From Chloroflexota bacterium (lineage in GTDB: Bacteria; Chloroflexota; Dehalococcoidia; UBA2979): DNA of 47,917 bases. How positions within the stretch are numbered: position 1 is the first letter of the stretch; each line of letters opens with the position of its first letter. A model generated the notes under the pieces. That model had not been told where the DNA came from and searched no databases. It saw only the letters and a program-made list of their open reading frames with translations. The stretch covers positions 1-47,917 of the forward strand of contig QGNP01000009.1 of assembly GCA_003228125.1 (NCBI GenBank), written 5' to 3'. This document shows positions 34,341 to 43,504 of the stretch, piece by piece. Both the position numbers and the translations under genes were made by a program.

Positions 34341-36068
34341 TTGTCGAACGAAATCAGTCGTTTGACTTGGAGACATAAGACCCTTTTCAGTATAATTATA
34401 CTATTATCTATTACTTTAATAGGTCGACTTTTTTTTATACAAGTCATCAGCCATCAAAATTATATTGAGCAAGCAAATAATCTGCATTCTTCAACTCAAA
34501 AACTTAATGCAAGTCGAGGAACAATTTATGATCGCAATCATTATCCTTTGGCAACATCTATAAATACTTGGGATGTTTTTATAGATTCGTCAAAATTTAA
34601 TACAAATTCAAATTTAAATGAAATTGAATTACTATGTTCTATTTTAGAAATAAAAAATTGTGCAAGTTTAACAAATGAAGCAATTCAATCAAATAACCAA
34701 CTGCTGGTTAAAAGAAAAATAACTTTTACGAATATAAGCAAAATTAATCAATTAAATTTTAAAACAATATACTCAATAGATTCTAGCAAAAGAATATATC
34801 CTGAAAAAAATTTAGCGGGCCAATTAATTGGATATGTTGGACTAGATCAACAAGGACTATGGGGAATTGAAAAAGATTTTGATGAAATATTGTCAGGAAA
34901 AGCAGGCATAATTTATTCTGAAAAAGATCCATTTGGAAGACCTATTGTTTTAGGTCAAGAAACAATCAAAGAACCAACTGCTGGTAGTGACATTATTTTA
35001 ACAATAGATAAATATATTCAAAGTTTTGCACAAAGTCATTTATTACAAGCAATTAATGAAAATAAAGCTGAGAGTGGCAGTATATTGGTAATGAATCCAC
35101 TAAATGGAGAAATATTAGCAATGGCAAACTATCCAGAAATAAATCTTACAGATGACATACTAATGAACGACAATCTATCTAAAGATGCTAGAAATAAAAT
35201 TATCAGCGATATATACGAGCCAGGATCAGTAATGAAACTAATTACATCAGCAATTGCATTTGATTTGAACCTAATTACACCAGAAACGACTTATGTAGAT
35301 AAGGGATATGTCGATGTAGGTCCTCAGAGAATTCAAAATTGGGATTTTAATACATATGGCGAAACATCCATCAAAAATCATTTAATTCATTCATTGAATA
35401 CTGGAGCTGTATGGATCGCGCAAAAAATTGGTGCTGAAAAATATTATAATTATTTAAAAAATTTTGGTTTTGGCACTACTACTTCATTGGGTTTATCTGG
35501 AGAATCAAGAGGCATATTAAGAACAAATGAATCATCAGATTGGTATCCAATAGACTTGGCTACCAATTCATATGGACAAGGCATAGGTGCTACGCCATTA
35601 CAAGTACTTTCTGCAGTCAATGTATTAATAAATAATGGAAAGTTAATGCAACCAAATGTTATCAAAGAAATTCTCAATGGAATAGCAGCTAAACAATATG
35701 AACCAAAACAAGAATTAAGGGTCATAGGAGAAAATTCGTCTAAATTGATTAAAGAAATGATGTATGCAATTGTAAATGAAAATATATATCATCAAGCAAA
35801 AGTAGATGGTTTTAAAGCAGCTGGTAAAACTGGCACAACAATCAATATGATAAATCAAGAATATGATTGGGATTATACAATTGCGACCTTTGCTGGCTTT
35901 GTGCCCTATAATAAACCCGAGATATCAATTCTAGTCAAAATTGATTACCCACAAGGCAATAGTAACCTTGGCGGAGAAGTAGCAGCGCCAGTATTTGCAA
36001 AATTGGCAGCAGATATTCTTGAATATTTAGAAATTGCACCAATTAATGAAATGGTTAAATCAAAGTAA
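34341..36068 (+). CDS. ftsI: Division-specific peptidoglycan transpeptidase, class B PBP (FtsI)
   Basis: A 575-residue class B penicillin-binding protein that cross-links septal peptidoglycan. One N-terminal membrane helix (about 14-34) is followed by the pedestal with ASRGTIYDRN (57-66). The transpeptidase domain has SVMK (S296 nucleophile, K299), SLN (351-353) and KTGT (496-499). No PASTA domains follow. The start is TTG at 34341, supported by AGAGG at 34331-34335. It works with FtsW encoded downstream. murE would usually follow but murF does. Confidence 0.95.
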   Translation: MSNEISRLTWRHKTLFSIIILLSITLIGRLFFIQVISHQNYIEQANNLHSSTQKLNASRGTIYDRNHYPLATSINTWDVFIDSSKFNTNSNLNEIELLCSILEIKNCASLTNEAIQSNNQLLVKRKITFTNISKINQLNFKTIYSIDSSKRIYPEKNLAGQLIGYVGLDQQGLWGIEKDFDEILSGKAGIIYSEKDPFGRPIVLGQETIKEPTAGSDIILTIDKYIQSFAQSHLLQAINENKAESGSILVMNPLNGEILAMANYPEINLTDDILMNDNLSKDARNKIISDIYEPGSVMKLITSAIAFDLNLITPETTYVDKGYVDVGPQRIQNWDFNTYGETSIKNHLIHSLNTGAVWIAQKIGAEKYYNYLKNFGFGTTTSLGLSGESRGILRTNESSDWYPIDLATNSYGQGIGATPLQVLSAVNVLINNGKLMQPNVIKEILNGIAAKQYEPKQELRVIGENSSKLIKEMMYAIVNENIYHQAKVDGFKAAGKTGTTINMINQEYDWDYTIATFAGFVPYNKPEISILVKIDYPQGNSNLGGEVAAPVFAKLAADILEYLEIAPINEMVKSK

Positions 36069-36076
36069 GAATTTAA

Positions 36077-37459
36077 ATGAACAAATCTTTTATGTTGGAT
36101 TCTCTTAAAAATATACTCATTAGTTCTTCTGGTCCTATTGAAAATTTTTCTAAAATTAAAATTAATTCAGAAGATATTTGCGAGAATGATATATTTCTTG
36201 CTCTTAAAGGAGAAAAAGATGATGGTCATAACTATATTGACAGGGCAATTCAAAAAGGTGCAAAAGGAATTATTTCTACACAAAAAACAATATTGAGTAA
36301 AAAAATTACACATTTTTATGTAAACAATGGGCTCCTAGCTCTCCAATCTTTAGCTAAAGATTGGAGAGCTCAATTTAAAGCTTTAGAAGTTATCGGTATA
36401 ACTGGTAGCGTTGGAAAAACAACAACAAAACAAATAAGTGAAAAAATTCTAGCAACTAGTTACAATGTAATTAGTTCAAAAAAAAACTACAACAATGAAA
36501 TTGGTCTTCCATTAACAATTTTAAATATAGACAAAAAGACTGAAATTGCAATACTTGAAATGGGCATGTATCAAAGAGGTGATATCAAATTGCTTACTGA
36601 AATCAGCAGTCCAAATATTGGCGCAGTAATTAATATTGAACCAGTTCACATCGAAAGAGTCAGAACAAAAAAAAATATTTTTCTTGCTAAGCAAGAATTA
36701 ATTAATGGTCTATCAAAAAATGGTACTGCAATTATTAATAATGACGATCAATTAGTAAGAAAAATGAAAAAAAGTTTTGGAGGAGAATGTATTACATTTG
36801 GCATAGAAAAAAAATCTACTATTTATGCTTCTAACATAATTGATAAAGGATTAAATGGTTTTTCTTTTAATCTATATATAAATAATATCAATTTAAAAGA
36901 AATCAATATCAAGCAACCTGGGATTCATCTTTTGCAATGTTTTCTTGCTGCAATTGCTATTGGATATAAAAAACAAATAGAAATACCTAAAATTAAAAAA
37001 GCAATAGAAAAGTTTGAACTTCAAGAAAGACTACAAATAATTAAACTACAAAATAAAATAACAATTATTGATGATACTTATAATGCAAGTCCATCGTCCA
37101 TGATAGGTGCTCTTAGATTATTAAATAATAATACTAACTATAAAATTGCCATTCTTGGTGACATGCAAGAATTAGGCAGCCTTTCTGAAAAATTACATAA
37201 GCAAGTTGCGCAAGTTGCACAAGAATGTACTGATGAAATAATTTGCCTTGGTGATAAATCAGAAATTATTTATAATGAATATCGAAAAAAAAGTTCAAAT
37301 AAATCTACGCATTTTAAAATAAAAAAAGATTTATTGGATTATCTTAAAACTACAAAATTCCAAAATACATCAATACTTATCAAAGGTTCAAGATTTTTAA
37401 AAATGGAAGAGATAGTTCAACAATTGAAAAAAGAATCTATCGGAGATAAATATGATTGA
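36077..37459 (+). CDS. murF: UDP-MurNAc-tripeptide--D-alanyl-D-alanine ligase MurF
   Basis: A 460-residue Mur ligase that adds D-Ala-D-Ala to the UDP-MurNAc tripeptide. The ATP loop is ITGSVGKTTTK (about 107-117), then KNYNNEIGLPLT, EMGMYQRGDI and the C-terminal DDTYNASPSSM, which is specific to MurF. A perfect 34-bp palindrome lies over codons about 87-98, just before the ATP loop. It follows ftsI after 8 bp and overlaps mraY by eight bases. Its tripeptide substrate needs MurE, whose gene is not in this cluster. Confidence 0.96.
   Translation: MNKSFMLDSLKNILISSSGPIENFSKIKINSEDICENDIFLALKGEKDDGHNYIDRAIQKGAKGIISTQKTILSKKITHFYVNNGLLALQSLAKDWRAQFKALEVIGITGSVGKTTTKQISEKILATSYNVISSKKNYNNEIGLPLTILNIDKKTEIAILEMGMYQRGDIKLLTEISSPNIGAVINIEPVHIERVRTKKNIFLAKQELINGLSKNGTAIINNDDQLVRKMKKSFGGECITFGIEKKSTIYASNIIDKGLNGFSFNLYINNINLKEINIKQPGIHLLQCFLAAIAIGYKKQIEIPKIKKAIEKFELQERLQIIKLQNKITIIDDTYNASPSSMIGALRLLNNNTNYKIAILGDMQELGSLSEKLHKQVAQVAQECTDEIICLGDKSEIIYNEYRKKSSNKSTHFKIKKDLLDYLKTTKFQNTSILIKGSRFLKMEEIVQQLKKESIGDKYD
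36337..36370. repeat. Perfect 34-bp palindrome inside murF
   Basis: Every base from 36337 pairs with its partner to 36370: agctctccaatcttta, gc, taaagattggagagct. There is no loop at all, so it is a true palindrome of 17 pairs centred between 36353 and 36354. It encodes LALQSLAKDWRA of MurF and does not disturb the frame. Confidence 0.98.
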
Positions 37460-38411
37460 AATAATTTTAATTAGTGGATCTGCTTTTGTTTTATCAGTAA
37501 TGATTGGCAAGCCAACTATTAATAACTTAATAAAATTTAATATACTTAAAAATATTTCTCAAGAAATCGTTGGTCATCACCATTTAAAATCTGGAACACC
37601 GACAATGGGTGGCATTCAAATATTTCTCACCGTACTAATAATTACAGGTATCTTTAATCTCGAAAATAGACTTTCAATTCTTCTCCCTTTTACGGCTATT
37701 TTGATTGCCTTAATAATTGGTATCATTGATGACTTTCAAACTACCGTTTCAAATCACAGGATCGGTTTATCATGGAAAATAAAAATGACATGCATACTAA
37801 TTCTTGCATTATGTATATCAGTAACTCTTTTTTACCAATTAGATGTCCAAAGTGTCAATCTGCCATTATTAGGTAAAAAAATGTTAAATTTCTATTACAT
37901 TCCAATTGCAATAATTGTCATTTTTTTAACTACTAGCTCAGTTGCTATTACAGATGGCTTAGATGGTTTACTTGCAGGAACATCTGCTATAAGCTTTACT
38001 GCATTTGCTGCAATTGCTTTTATGCAAGGGCAGGAATATATTGCTACTTTTTCTTTTACGATGGCTGGATCAATACTGGGATTTCTCTGGTACAATGCAT
38101 TTCCAGCAAAAGTATTTATGGGTGAAGCTGGAGCATTGCCTATAGGAATATCGCTTTCAATAGTCGCTTTAATGACTGGTCATTGGTTTTTATTACCTGT
38201 TATTGGCATAGTCTTCGTTTTAGAAGCCAGTTCTGCAATTATTCAAATTATTTATTTTAAACTTACAAATGGTAAAAGAATTTTCAAAATGACTCCTCTG
38301 CATCATCATTTTGAAATGATTGGTTGGAGTGAAACTCAAATAGTTATAAGATTTTGGCTTATTTCATTTGGTGGTGCAATGATTGGCATTGCATTAGCAA
38401 TATCAATATAG
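37452..38411 (+). CDS. mraY: Phospho-N-acetylmuramoyl-pentapeptide transferase MraY
   Basis: A 319-residue integral membrane enzyme of about ten helices that makes lipid I from UDP-MurNAc-pentapeptide and undecaprenyl phosphate. Landmarks are the HHHLKSGTPTMGG loop (about 42-54), the acidic IIGIIDDFQ site, the SVAITDGLDGLLAGTS segment and FKMTPLHHHFEM near the C-terminus. GGAGAT at 37442-37447 supports the ATG at 37452. Intact catalytic motifs show that the organism makes lipid-linked peptidoglycan precursors. Confidence 0.97.
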   Translation: MIEIILISGSAFVLSVMIGKPTINNLIKFNILKNISQEIVGHHHLKSGTPTMGGIQIFLTVLIITGIFNLENRLSILLPFTAILIALIIGIIDDFQTTVSNHRIGLSWKIKMTCILILALCISVTLFYQLDVQSVNLPLLGKKMLNFYYIPIAIIVIFLTTSSVAITDGLDGLLAGTSAISFTAFAAIAFMQGQEYIATFSFTMAGSILGFLWYNAFPAKVFMGEAGALPIGISLSIVALMTGHWFLLPVIGIVFVLEASSAIIQIIYFKLTNGKRIFKMTPLHHHFEMIGWSETQIVIRFWLISFGGAMIGIALAISI

Positions 38412-38424
38412 ATGAAAGAATAAA

Positions 38425-39801
38425 ATGCTACCTAAAACATTTAAAAATAAAAAAATTGCAATTTTTGGACTAGGAATTGAGGGTATTGACTTAGTTAAAT
38501 ATTTATCAGAAGAAAAAGCAATAATAACAATTTTTGATCAAAAAGAAAAAATAAAACTAAATAAAGCATTTGCAGAAATCAAAAAATATAAAATAAATGC
38601 TTTTCATAAAGAAATTGATAATATTAATTTTAAAAATTTTGACTGGGCGTTTATATCACAAGGCATACCTTTGAATTCAACATATTTAGAACCTATTTAT
38701 AATAATAATATTCCATTGTCTTCTATGACTGATCTATTCTTCAACAGATGCATATCTCCAATTGTAGGTATTAGTGGATCATCTGGCAAAACTACAACCA
38801 CGTCCATGGTTGATTCTATTTTAAAAGAAGCTAATGCTAATTATTCTATAGGCGGTAATATTGGCATAGGATTATTAGGGTTAATAAACAAAATAAATAA
38901 TGACACAAAAGTCATTACTGAGCTTTCGCATTCACAACTACAGCTTTTATCAAAAAATCCTTCTATTAGTTGCATTACAAATATCACTCCAAATCATCTA
39001 GATAACTTTAGCTGGGAAGAATATGTTTCCTTAAAGAAAAGAATTACAATTTTTCAAAATAAAGATGATCATTTAATTTTAAATAAAGAAGACACTGTTT
39101 CTAATCAATTTATTAATGAAACAAAAGCTCAGATAAGTTATTTTTCTATAAAAAATAAAGTGGAAAAAGGAGCTTATCTTGATAAAAATGGCTTTCTGTG
39201 TTCTGTTAATAATGATACAGAAATTCAAATTATGCATGTTGACGAAATCAAAGTTAGGGGAAAGCATAATATATACAATGCCCTTGCTGCAATTTCAATA
39301 ACAAGCCTACTTAATATCGATGCAGTATCATGCAGGCAAGGGATTATTCAATTTCAAGGCGTTGATCATAGAATTAAAACTATACTGGTCAAAAATAACG
39401 TTGAATTTATTAATGATTCAATAGCTACGACTCCTGAAAGAACTAATACAGGACTTAAAGCATTAGATAAAGATGTAATTCTTCTTTTAGGAGGCAGGGA
39501 TAAGAATTTAGAATTTGGTGATTTAATTGCCACAATACAAAAAAAATGTAAAGCAGTAATTGTGTTTGGTGAGTCTAGAAAAAAATTTATTCAAGAACTA
39601 ACAAATAAAAAAATTACCATGTACGAAGAGCAGACCTTAGAAAAAGCTACAATACTAGCATGCAAAATTGCAATTGCAGGTGATTGTGTATTTTTATCGC
39701 CTGGGGCAACATCATTTGATGAATTTGAAAACTTCTCACAACGTGGAGATAAATTTAAACATTACGTGACCGATTTTTTTCAGATATCAGACAAAGGATA
39801 A
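38425..39801 (+). CDS. murD: UDP-MurNAc-L-alanine--D-glutamate ligase MurD
   Basis: A 458-residue Mur ligase adding D-Glu to UDP-MurNAc-L-Ala. The N-terminal nucleotide-binding part has AIFGLGIEGIDLV (about 12-24). The ATP loop is GISGSSGKTTTT (about 114-125). ELSHSQLQLL and NITPNHLDNF stand where many MurD have ELSSFQL and NxxxDHLD. The C-terminal substrate motif reads NDSIATTPERT, with Ile where many have Lys (NDSKATN); I believe such variants occur in Chloroflexota and Actinobacteria. It is distinguishable from MurE and MurC by this C-terminal motif and by its place between mraY and ftsW. Confidence 0.92.
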   Translation: MLPKTFKNKKIAIFGLGIEGIDLVKYLSEEKAIITIFDQKEKIKLNKAFAEIKKYKINAFHKEIDNINFKNFDWAFISQGIPLNSTYLEPIYNNNIPLSSMTDLFFNRCISPIVGISGSSGKTTTTSMVDSILKEANANYSIGGNIGIGLLGLINKINNDTKVITELSHSQLQLLSKNPSISCITNITPNHLDNFSWEEYVSLKKRITIFQNKDDHLILNKEDTVSNQFINETKAQISYFSIKNKVEKGAYLDKNGFLCSVNNDTEIQIMHVDEIKVRGKHNIYNALAAISITSLLNIDAVSCRQGIIQFQGVDHRIKTILVKNNVEFINDSIATTPERTNTGLKALDKDVILLLGGRDKNLEFGDLIATIQKKCKAVIVFGESRKKFIQELTNKKITMYEEQTLEKATILACKIAIAGDCVFLSPGATSFDEFENFSQRGDKFKHYVTDFFQISDKG

Positions 39802-39802
39802 A

Positions 39803-40990
39803 ATGAATAACTTATCATACCAAAGTTACTCATTTAGTCAGCTACTAATCACAGTTGTTCTTATGCTTTTAATCATTGGAACTGTATCAATTTATTCAGC
39901 ATCTTATGCTATTGGATACTTAGAATATCAAGATTCTTATTTTTTTTTAAAAAGGCATTTAATATATACAGGATTAGGATTGTCCAGTATGTATATTTTT
40001 TCAAAATTTGATTATAGGCTGCTAGCTAGATTAAGTCCTTTAATAATGATATTGGCAGTCATACTTTTATTTTTGACAATAGAGCCACATACCTCTATGG
40101 AAATTAATGGTGCAAAAAGATGGGTTAAAATACCATTCATTCCTTCTTTCCAGCCTAGTGAATTAAGTAAATTAGCAATCATTATTTATATTTCTGCATG
40201 GCTATCTAGTAGATCTGACAAAGACATAGAATCGTTACCTGCTTTAATTTCATTTATTATTACGATTGGTTCTGTTGGTTTTTTGATCATGCTAGAACCA
40301 GACCTTGGGACTACTCTATTAATTGCTGCTGTAACAGGATCAATTTTTTTTGTAGCTGGGGCAAAACTTTCTCACATAATTGCACTCTGCATTAGTTCAT
40401 TGGTCAGCTTAATTATGTTGATTGCAGTAAAAGGATATGGCCTGACTAGAATTATGTCTTTTCTTTCAGCAGAATCCGATCCAAGTGGAGCAGGATATCA
40501 GACAATTCAGCTATTAATAGCATTTGGATCTGGAGGTTTAACTGGGCTAGGATTAGGATCATCTAGGCAAAAATTTTTTTATTTGCCAGCTTCACATTCC
40601 GATGGTATCTTAGCTGTCATTGGTGAAGAATTAGGTTTTATTGGTGTATTTTTAGTAATAATACTATTTTTAGTATTGGCTTGGCAAGGATTAAAAATAG
40701 CAAATAAGGCCTCGGATGAATTTGGATCATTGTTAGCTACGGGTATTTCTTTAATGATCATATTTCAAGTTTTACTTAATGTCGGAGGAATTAGTAGATC
40801 GATCCCTTTAACAGGAATACCGCTTCCCATGATTTCAAGTGGAGGCACTTCAACAATTATGACACTAACAGCAATAGGAATACTTTTATCTATCGATAAA
40901 AAAATTAAAAGGAATGATAAAAAAAGGAAAAATATTATAATAAACAATATACATTCAAACAGTCAAAAAGCACCTAGAAGAAAAAAATGA
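39803..40990 (+). CDS. ftsW: SEDS-family peptidoglycan glycosyltransferase FtsW
   Basis: A 395-residue membrane protein with about ten helices that polymerises septal glycan from lipid II together with FtsI. SEDS hallmarks include the INGAKRWVKIPF loop with FQPSELSKLA, the LEPDLGTTLL segment, and the C-terminal GIPLPMISSGGTS loop. The extracytoplasmic SDGILAVIGEELGFIG region contains conserved acidic residues. A short basic cytoplasmic tail ends the protein. A GGAT-type ribosome binding site precedes the ATG, 1 bp after murD. Confidence 0.96.
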   Translation: MNNLSYQSYSFSQLLITVVLMLLIIGTVSIYSASYAIGYLEYQDSYFFLKRHLIYTGLGLSSMYIFSKFDYRLLARLSPLIMILAVILLFLTIEPHTSMEINGAKRWVKIPFIPSFQPSELSKLAIIIYISAWLSSRSDKDIESLPALISFIITIGSVGFLIMLEPDLGTTLLIAAVTGSIFFVAGAKLSHIIALCISSLVSLIMLIAVKGYGLTRIMSFLSAESDPSGAGYQTIQLLIAFGSGGLTGLGLGSSRQKFFYLPASHSDGILAVIGEELGFIGVFLVIILFLVLAWQGLKIANKASDEFGSLLATGISLMIIFQVLLNVGGISRSIPLTGIPLPMISSGGTSTIMTLTAIGILLSIDKKIKRNDKKRKNIIINNIHSNSQKAPRRKK

Positions 40991-42075
40991 AAGAAAAAAA
41001 TATCGTAATATCAGGCGGACACACAGGAGGACATATTTTTCCTTTAATCGCAATTTATAGTGCTTTGAAACAAAACAATTCATCAACAATGTATTTTTAT
41101 GGTTCAAAAAATGGACCAGAGCAACAAATTGCAATTGATCATAAAATCAATTTTAAAAATATCAATCCTTCTCAAATAAGAACAAGAAATCCATTCAAGT
41201 TATTTTTAGGTATAATAAATTTCTACAAATCATACATAAAAGCTAAAAAATTTCTTATTGATGACAATCCAGAAATAGTAATAATTACTGGTGGATTTAC
41301 TTCAGCTCCTGTAGGGTGGAGTGCTAAAAAATTAAAAATTCCATTCATTATTTATTGTCCAGATATAAAGCCTGGTTGGGCAATTAAATCATTAATTAAA
41401 CATGCTAAAAAAATATATTGTTCGGTAGATGAATCAACTCAATTTTTTCCAAAAGATAAAACTATAGTCACTGGATATCCTCTCAGAAAAGAATTTTATT
41501 CTGACTCAATACTAAAATATAATAACCAGAGACAAGCTATCCCCGTCAAAACATTGTTAATAATGGGAGGTTCATTAGGTTCATATGAAATTAATGAATT
41601 TACTAAACAAAATTTGATTTTCTTATTAAGTCAATATAAAATCATTCACATATGTGGGAAAAATGACTATCAAAAATTAAACAGACGAAAAAATCAGCTG
41701 AATAATGAAACAAAAAGAAATTACGAGCTTTATGATTTTTCAAATGATATATCACTATTAATGGCAAAGAGCGATCTAGTTTTTTGTAGAGCAGGAGCTA
41801 GTATATTGGGAGAATTACCAGCAACAAGCCTACCAGCAATATTATATCCAGGACAATTTTCAGACCAAATATTTAATGCTCAATATTTAGAAAAAAAAGG
41901 AGCGGCAATAATAGTAAAAAATATTAATAAGCATGCACTTGATGTTATTAATAAGCTTTTAACAGACACTAAAAAACTCGAAAAAATGAAGGAAGCAATG
42001 AAATTAATAAATCCTGACAATGCATCTAATAAAATTGCAACATTAATTTTGGAATATATTAATGTTCAAAAGTAG
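40987..42075 (+). CDS. murG: Lipid II synthase MurG (UDP-GlcNAc transferase)
   Basis: A 362-residue GT28 glycosyltransferase that adds GlcNAc to lipid I at the cytoplasmic face of the membrane. The N-terminal glycine motif is SGGHTGGHIFP (9-19). VIITGGFTSAPVG, the LIMGGSLGSYEINEF nucleotide strand, and the C-terminal FCRAGASILGELPA followed by LYPGQFSDQ are typical. It overlaps ftsW by four bases and murC by fourteen, so expression is tightly coupled. Confidence 0.95.
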   Translation: MKEKNIVISGGHTGGHIFPLIAIYSALKQNNSSTMYFYGSKNGPEQQIAIDHKINFKNINPSQIRTRNPFKLFLGIINFYKSYIKAKKFLIDDNPEIVIITGGFTSAPVGWSAKKLKIPFIIYCPDIKPGWAIKSLIKHAKKIYCSVDESTQFFPKDKTIVTGYPLRKEFYSDSILKYNNQRQAIPVKTLLIMGGSLGSYEINEFTKQNLIFLLSQYKIIHICGKNDYQKLNRRKNQLNNETKRNYELYDFSNDISLLMAKSDLVFCRAGASILGELPATSLPAILYPGQFSDQIFNAQYLEKKGAAIIVKNINKHALDVINKLLTDTKKLEKMKEAMKLINPDNASNKIATLILEYINVQK

Positions 42076-43504
42076 CAATCTACCTAAAAATATACACTTT
42101 GTAGGCATAGGTGGGATTCATATGTCTGGAATAGCAAAGATTTTACATATGCGTGGACATAAAATAAGTGGATCAGATATCAATAATTCATCTATTACTG
42201 AGCATCTAAAATCAATTGGCATATTGATCTACAGCAGCCATGAAAGTAATAATATGCTTGATTCAGAATTAGCCGTATATACTTCTGCAATTAACTCAAA
42301 AAATCCAGAAATTATTTTTGCACAAAAAAATAATATTCCTATTATAAGTAGATCTCAAATAATCAATATAGTCGCAGAAAATAAAAAAATTGTTGCAATA
42401 GGTGGTTCTCACGGCAAAACAACAATCACCACTCTATTATCTTATATGCTATTAAAATCAAATTTAGAACCATTAGTATTATCTGGAGGTTTATCTGCAG
42501 ATATAAGCAATGCATCAAGAAATAAAATAGAACATAAATATTTTAGAAAATTAGAAAATATTTATGATGGAACAGGCGAATATGCAATTATTGAAGCAGA
42601 TGAATATAAAGATGCTTTTCTTCAATATAATCCATCAATACTATTAATAAACAATATTGATGATGATCATTTAGATTACTTTAAAACGACAGATCGTTTG
42701 AGAGAATCATTTTTAAAATTTGGAAATAGCTCGAAAAAAAATAGCTTAATATTTTTAAATAAGGACAGCGATGATGTAAAAAAAATAGGGACTGAATTAG
42801 AGAAAAATAATAAAACAATTGAGTACTACTCAATTGAAAACAAGGCTGACTGGATGGCAAAAAAAATTACAGGAAATAAAGATGGCACGACTTCATTTGA
42901 GTTATTATGGAAAAATAAAAAATTAGGATCAATAACCACAAATTTATCAGGAAGACACAACATTTTAAACCTTACTGCAAGCATTGCAATAGCAATGAAA
43001 ATAGGAATAAGTTTTCAAGAAACTGCCGCAATTTTAAAAACATTTCAGGGAATACAAAGAAGGTTCACGACTCATCTTCACTCTAAAGAAATAGTTGTAG
43101 TGGATGATTATGCTCATCATCCAGTTGAAATTAAAACAACAATAGCTGCAGTAAAAATAAAGTTTCCTGGAAAAAAAATAATTGGATGTTTTCAGCCTCA
43201 TACATTTTCAAGAACGAAGTATTTGCTTGATGGATTTATAAGCTGTTTTAAATATTTAGATGAGTTAATTATAGCTCCAACATATGCAGCTAGAGAAACA
43301 CCTGATAAAGGTATAGAATCATCAACATTATCTTTATCAATTAAAGATCCCAGGAATGAAGTAGCGGATTCATTAGAAAATACTATAAAAATTTTAGAAC
43401 CAAAAATTAAGCCAAATACAGTAATATTAATACTTGGAGCAGGTGATATATCAGAAATTGTTCCAATAATTAATGAAAAAATCAGAAAGAAATTTAATGA
43501 ATAA
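42062..43504 (+). CDS. murC: UDP-N-acetylmuramate--L-alanine ligase MurC
   Basis: A 480-residue Mur ligase that starts the stem peptide by adding L-Ala. The N-terminal HFVGIGGIHMSGIA (about 11-24) is the MurC/Mpl-type Rossmann motif, the ATP loop is GGSHGKTTITT (about 118-128), and IEADEYKDAF is characteristic. The C-terminal VDDYAHHPVEI and FQPHTFSRT motifs identify MurC. It is followed directly by ddl, with murB missing between them. A perfect 10-bp-arm inverted repeat overlaps codons about 252-259. Confidence 0.95.
   Translation: MFKSSNLPKNIHFVGIGGIHMSGIAKILHMRGHKISGSDINNSSITEHLKSIGILIYSSHESNNMLDSELAVYTSAINSKNPEIIFAQKNNIPIISRSQIINIVAENKKIVAIGGSHGKTTITTLLSYMLLKSNLEPLVLSGGLSADISNASRNKIEHKYFRKLENIYDGTGEYAIIEADEYKDAFLQYNPSILLINNIDDDHLDYFKTTDRLRESFLKFGNSSKKNSLIFLNKDSDDVKKIGTELEKNNKTIEYYSIENKADWMAKKITGNKDGTTSFELLWKNKKLGSITTNLSGRHNILNLTASIAIAMKIGISFQETAAILKTFQGIQRRFTTHLHSKEIVVVDDYAHHPVEIKTTIAAVKIKFPGKKIIGCFQPHTFSRTKYLLDGFISCFKYLDELIIAPTYAARETPDKGIESSTLSLSIKDPRNEVADSLENTIKILEPKIKPNTVILILGAGDISEIVPIINEKIRKKFNE
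42816..42836. repeat. Inverted repeat inside murC, 10-bp arms, 1-nt loop
   Basis: Arms caattgagta (42816-42825) and tactcaattg (42827-42836) flank a single C. One or two such arms are expected by chance in a window of this size and composition. Confidence 0.85.

Noticed and set aside
38282-38316. Inverted repeat with 11-bp arms and 13-nt loop in mraY
   Set aside because: It encodes the universally conserved FKMTPLHHHFEM segment, so the symmetry is probably imposed by the protein sequence, and the loop is longer than in the other cases.
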